From: UBA6224 sp963730375
GTDB lineage: Bacteria; Patescibacteriota; Saccharimonadia; Saccharimonadales; UBA4665
Direction: 5' to 3'
Length of the DNA stretch: 64,000 nt
Assembly (NCBI GenBank): GCA_963730375.1
Contig: CAVSRJ010000004.1
Location: 1 to 64,000, forward strand
Positions 61,689 to 64,000 of the stretch are shown piece after piece (position 1 is the stretch's first letter; every line of letters starts with the position of its first letter). Under the pieces are notes generated by a model. That model had not been told where the DNA came from and searched no databases. It was given only the letters and a program-made list of their open reading frames with translations. The position numbers and the translations under genes are program-made.

Positions 61689-62300
61689 TTAGCCCCATAG
61701 GAGCCATGCTACTGCCGCTCCGTAGGCCACGGTACCGAGTACTGCTGCGACTAGTCGTCTCCTGGTCTGGTACTCGATGAGCATCGCGTTGAGCAGTGCC
61801 AAGACACCGCCCGTCATTAGTAGCTCCGCGCCGAGTGTCGCTGGCGACGAGAGCAGGCTGTTGACCTGATACGTCGGTGCGCGATACAGCAAGAAGACCG
61901 TCACCACGAAGATGAAGCACCACTCAAGCGTGATGAGTACCCCCAGTTGCTGACGACGCTTGAGTGTCAGCAGCAGGAACGCCACTGACAGACCTGTGAT
62001 CGCTGCGGCGATGAGCCCGGCAACGAACAGCGTCTGTACGAAGCTGCTGATCAGTTGTCTGTCACTGAACACACGTCCTTGGCGTAGCTGGACGCCTCCG
62101 TCGAGTGTCAGAATCCAGACAGCCGCTCCGGCGATGAACCATGACAGCAGTAGCCATGGCAGTCCCGTCAGGAACGCCCGTAGGACGTTGAGCGGCTTTC
62201 GGACATGCCACAGCACGGCATACAGCCACGCGCGGATCCACTGTCGTAGGTGCAGGCGGGGTACGAAGACCCGCCTCTTGACGTGTCTTCCTTGTGTCAT
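61689..62300 (-). CDS. Four-helix membrane protein of GC-rich island
   Basis: The start at 62300 (MTQGRHVKRRVFVPRLHLRQ) has GAGGAGGG before the ATG; the longer frame to 62420 reads into the regulatory repeat. The 203-residue protein has a basic N-terminus and about five hydrophobic helices (WLLLSWFIAGAAVWILTL, TLFVAGLIAAAITGLSVAFL, LEWCFIFVVTVFLLYR and two more). It has no recognised family. GC-rich and on the same strand as the other two island genes. Confidence 0.72.
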   Translation of the reverse strand: MTQGRHVKRRVFVPRLHLRQWIRAWLYAVLWHVRKPLNVLRAFLTGLPWLLLSWFIAGAAVWILTLDGGVQLRQGRVFSDRQLISSFVQTLFVAGLIAAAITGLSVAFLLLTLKRRQQLGVLITLEWCFIFVVTVFLLYRAPTYQVNSLLSSPATLGAELLMTGGVLALLNAMLIEYQTRRRLVAAVLGTVAYGAAVAWLLWG

Positions 62301-62330
62301 TCGTACCCTCCTCGGTGTTTGTGGCGGATT

Positions 62331-62403
62331 TCGACCACACAATGCGTACAAACTTGCGCGCACTGTGTGACCGGAATCCCTCTGCCCCAGCTTGTCAATG
62401 TGC
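62331..62403. promoter_or_regulatory. Second copy of the island regulatory repeat
   Basis: GCGCACTGTGTGACCGGAA and AGCTTGTCAATG match GCGCACTGAGTGACCGAAAA and AGCTTGTCAATG at 61441-61480. A weaker left arm (TTTCGACCACACA) makes an imperfect inverted repeat. On the minus strand TTGACA begins each copy. Confidence 0.65.
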
Positions 62404-62508
62404 GCGATGGTGTATTCCACCTCATCGCTGACCTCTTTATGCCCGAAAAATCCAGCTTAGGCAATAGTATTTCCGACACACACACGTGTCAGTCCAGCCC
62501 CAACCTGC

Positions 62509-62514
62509 TACAAT
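62509..62514 (+). promoter_or_regulatory. -10 box of pyrH, short leader
   Basis: TACAAT, then 8 nt to the pyrH ATG. An out-of-frame ATG lies directly after the box. Confidence 0.65.
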
Positions 62515-62522
62515 ATGGGGCA

Positions 62523-63233
62523 ATGTATAAGCGCGTGCTACTGAAGCTATCGGGTGAGCAACTGGCAGGTAAATATGAATTTGGTGTTGACCCCGAGATA
62601 GCCGCGTACCTGGCCACAGAGGTCAAAAAAATGGTAGATGCAGGTTGTCAGGTCGCCATGATAGTCGGTGGTGGCAACATGGTCCGCGGTGCCAAGCTGG
62701 CCGGCCATGGTATCCGCCGCGTGACCGCTGACCAGATGGGTATGCTGAGCGGCCTCATTAACTCCATGGCCATGACCGATATTTTTGAGTCCAGTGGCCT
62801 ACCGACGCGCTGCCTCAGTAATATCTTTGCTGAACAGGTGTCCGAATCGTACTCGTATCGTCTGGCAGAAAAACACCTACAGAACGGCCGCGTAGTTATC
62901 ATCGCGGGTGGTACTGCACGGCCATATGTCACGCACGACACAGCTGCCGTTAGCTTCGGCCTGGAACTGGACTGCGAGGTTGTCATGAAAGCGACCAAAG
63001 TCGACGGTGTCTACGATAAAGATCCGGCACAGTTCGACGATGCTACTAAACTCAACACCATGTCCTTCCAGCAGGCCGTCGAAAGTCAGGCCATCAAAGT
63101 GATGGACAAGGCCGCCCTTGGGCTCGCCATGGAGCATAAAGTGCCGCTTGTCGTCTTTAATCCGATGGAACCAGACAACATGCTCAAACTCGTCAAGGGC
63201 GAAGCCGTCGGCACCCGCATCGACGACATTTAA
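62523..63233 (+). CDS. pyrH: UMP kinase
   Basis: The hexameric bacterial UMP kinase phosphorylates UMP to UDP. It has the amino-acid-kinase fold: KRVLLKLSGEQLAG at the start, VAMIVGGGNMVRG, the QMGMLSGLINSMAMTD segment, VIIAGGTARPYVTHDTAAV and ATKVDGVYDKDP. At 236 residues it is full length. TACAAT lies 8 nt before the ATG at 62523; the in-frame extension upstream would cross the promoter and is not used. It follows the GC-rich island on the opposite strand. Confidence 0.96.
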   Translation: MYKRVLLKLSGEQLAGKYEFGVDPEIAAYLATEVKKMVDAGCQVAMIVGGGNMVRGAKLAGHGIRRVTADQMGMLSGLINSMAMTDIFESSGLPTRCLSNIFAEQVSESYSYRLAEKHLQNGRVVIIAGGTARPYVTHDTAAVSFGLELDCEVVMKATKVDGVYDKDPAQFDDATKLNTMSFQQAVESQAIKVMDKAALGLAMEHKVPLVVFNPMEPDNMLKLVKGEAVGTRIDDI

Positions 63234-63274
63234 CTTTTCGTAGATTAACTCAGTTAGATCGTCACAGTTTGCGA

Positions 63275-64000
63275 CTATTTGCCTGGACCGATGCCATACC
63301 AGTTCCAGTGCCATGGTTCCTGGGCTGCATTTGGATTGCCGGGATCGTGCTCGTAGGAGTGGAACCAGCCATACTTGTATGCGTTTTTTACGAGCCACTC
63401 ATACTTGGATGAGCCGTAGGATATGTTGTCGAGGTCTACGGCTAGGCCCCAGCCATGATTTGATGTACCCGGTATCGCAACCTGTGCAGATGATGACCCA
63501 GGATTACTGGCCTTTATTTCTTGTTGAATCTGTAAACTTCGATATGCTGCGCCACTTCCGCCCAAAATTGATAGTCTGTCGCCAGTATCTTTGTGGTATT
63601 CCTCGTTCATGGCAATAAATGCTTTTGCAGCGCCGATATACATTGGGTGTCTGTTAGTACCATCTACATCTTTCAGTATTTTGCCACTCAGTCGGCCGTT
63701 CAGATAGCCGGCTTTTTGGAGCCTGCCCTGTTCGGGAGATGAGTAATATTCCTTCAGCTGCGATTTCTCGTGCTTTTTGTGGTCGAGTACATCATTTACC
63801 TTCTTTAAGGACTCGAAATTTAAGCCGTCCCATAGCTCAGGATAATTTGCTTTAGCCTCAAGCATTTTTCGTCTTACTTCCGCTTCGGCTCGTGCTTTTG
63901 CAGCTGCCCGTCTCTTGGCGTCTGCTATGACATGGTCTTTTTCTTTATCGTACGCTTTACTGAACTGCGTTGCATAGTTGCGACGATCGTGGTCGTTTTG
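63275..64000 (-). CDS. VanY-type D-Ala-D-Ala carboxypeptidase, partial
   Basis: The C-terminal half is an M15 peptidase: YRSLQIQQEIKASNPG, zinc-binding SNHGWGLAVDLD, LVKNAYKYGWFHS and EPWHWNWYG. The enzyme trims peptidoglycan stem peptides outside the cell. The open frame continues to the window edge at 64000 through a charged helical region (EKDHVIADAKRRAAAKARAE), so the 5' end, with any signal sequence, is missing. The coiled-coil-like part before the domain is typical of exported peptidoglycan hydrolases. Confidence 0.88.
   Translation of the reverse strand, partial: QNDHDRRNYATQFSKAYDKEKDHVIADAKRRAAAKARAEAEVRRKMLEAKANYPELWDGLNFESLKKVNDVLDHKKHEKSQLKEYYSSPEQGRLQKAGYLNGRLSGKILKDVDGTNRHPMYIGAAKAFIAMNEEYHKDTGDRLSILGGSGAAYRSLQIQQEIKASNPGSSSAQVAIPGTSNHGWGLAVDLDNISYGSSKYEWLVKNAYKYGWFHSYEHDPGNPNAAQEPWHWNWYGIGPGK

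Noticed and set aside
62877..63398. A 173-codon minus-strand frame under pyrH
   Set aside because: It lies opposite conserved pyrH motifs and its sequence is a complement artefact; the M15 peptidase uses a different frame.
1..64000. CRISPR array, rRNA genes, transfer-messenger RNA
   Set aside because: No regularly spaced direct repeats, no rRNA-like sequence and no tmRNA hallmarks were seen on either strand.

Overview
The window most resembles the genome of a Patescibacteria/CPR bacterium, probably a Saccharibacteria (TM7). This rests on general character, not on a marker-gene tree: a compact, roughly 50% GC genome of short lineage-restricted proteins, with envelope families I associate with that group (a sortase with a long cytoplasmic tail, PEGA and DUF3048 proteins, ThrE-type exporter, SPW-repeat and lmo0937-like small membrane proteins). 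No biosynthetic pathway is complete. Many native genes carry a -10 hexamer only 6-8 nt before the start codon and no Shine-Dalgarno, which suggests widespread leaderless transcription. Only about two tRNA genes and one riboswitch were seen; there is no rRNA and no CRISPR array.

Layout. 1-1.5 kb: broken large serine recombinase ending against tRNA-Glu. 1.6-4.2 kb: lipoprotein metalloprotease, rlmH, TylF-like methyltransferase and TrmB-like regulator. 4.3-7.5 kb: small unknowns and a Y-family polymerase operon with two small paralogous proteins behind a structured leader. 7.8-13.5 kb: lipoprotein, response regulator, histidine kinase, DUF3048 protein, gltX. 13.6-25 kb: envelope proteins, sortase, tRNA-Leu, ThrE-like exporter. 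25-31 kb: VOC proteins, unknowns and tiny membrane proteins. 31-33.6 kb: a tandemly duplicated module of an AbrB-type regulator, a long perfect palindrome and an unrecognised small protein family. 33.6-41 kb: a full-length but heavily frameshifted type I restriction-modification locus (hsdM, DUF4145, hsdS, hsdR). 41-51 kb: a belt of unrecognised small proteins, a DUF998 membrane protein and an SDR. 51-58.9 kb: metK behind a SAM-I-type riboswitch, FKBP, MTH1-like Nudix, proline iminopeptidase (frameshifted), dut, HAD and DUF1697 proteins (frameshifted), exonuclease III. 58.9-62.4 kb: a GC-rich three-gene membrane-protein island unlike its surroundings. 62.5-64 kb: pyrH and a VanY-type peptidase running off the window.

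How the genes fit together. Nucleotide-pool and DNA maintenance are well represented (dut, MTH1-like Nudix, exonuclease III, Y-family polymerase, UMP kinase). Envelope functions include signalling (kinase plus regulator behind a DUF3048 gene), sortase, peptidoglycan peptidase and several anchored proteins. The accessory belt (31-51 kb) is the least explained part. At least fifteen single-base frameshifts are visible, concentrated in the recombinase, the restriction locus and 54.6-58 kb, while the large housekeeping genes are intact; this can mean real decay or locally poor assembly, and the sequence alone does not decide.
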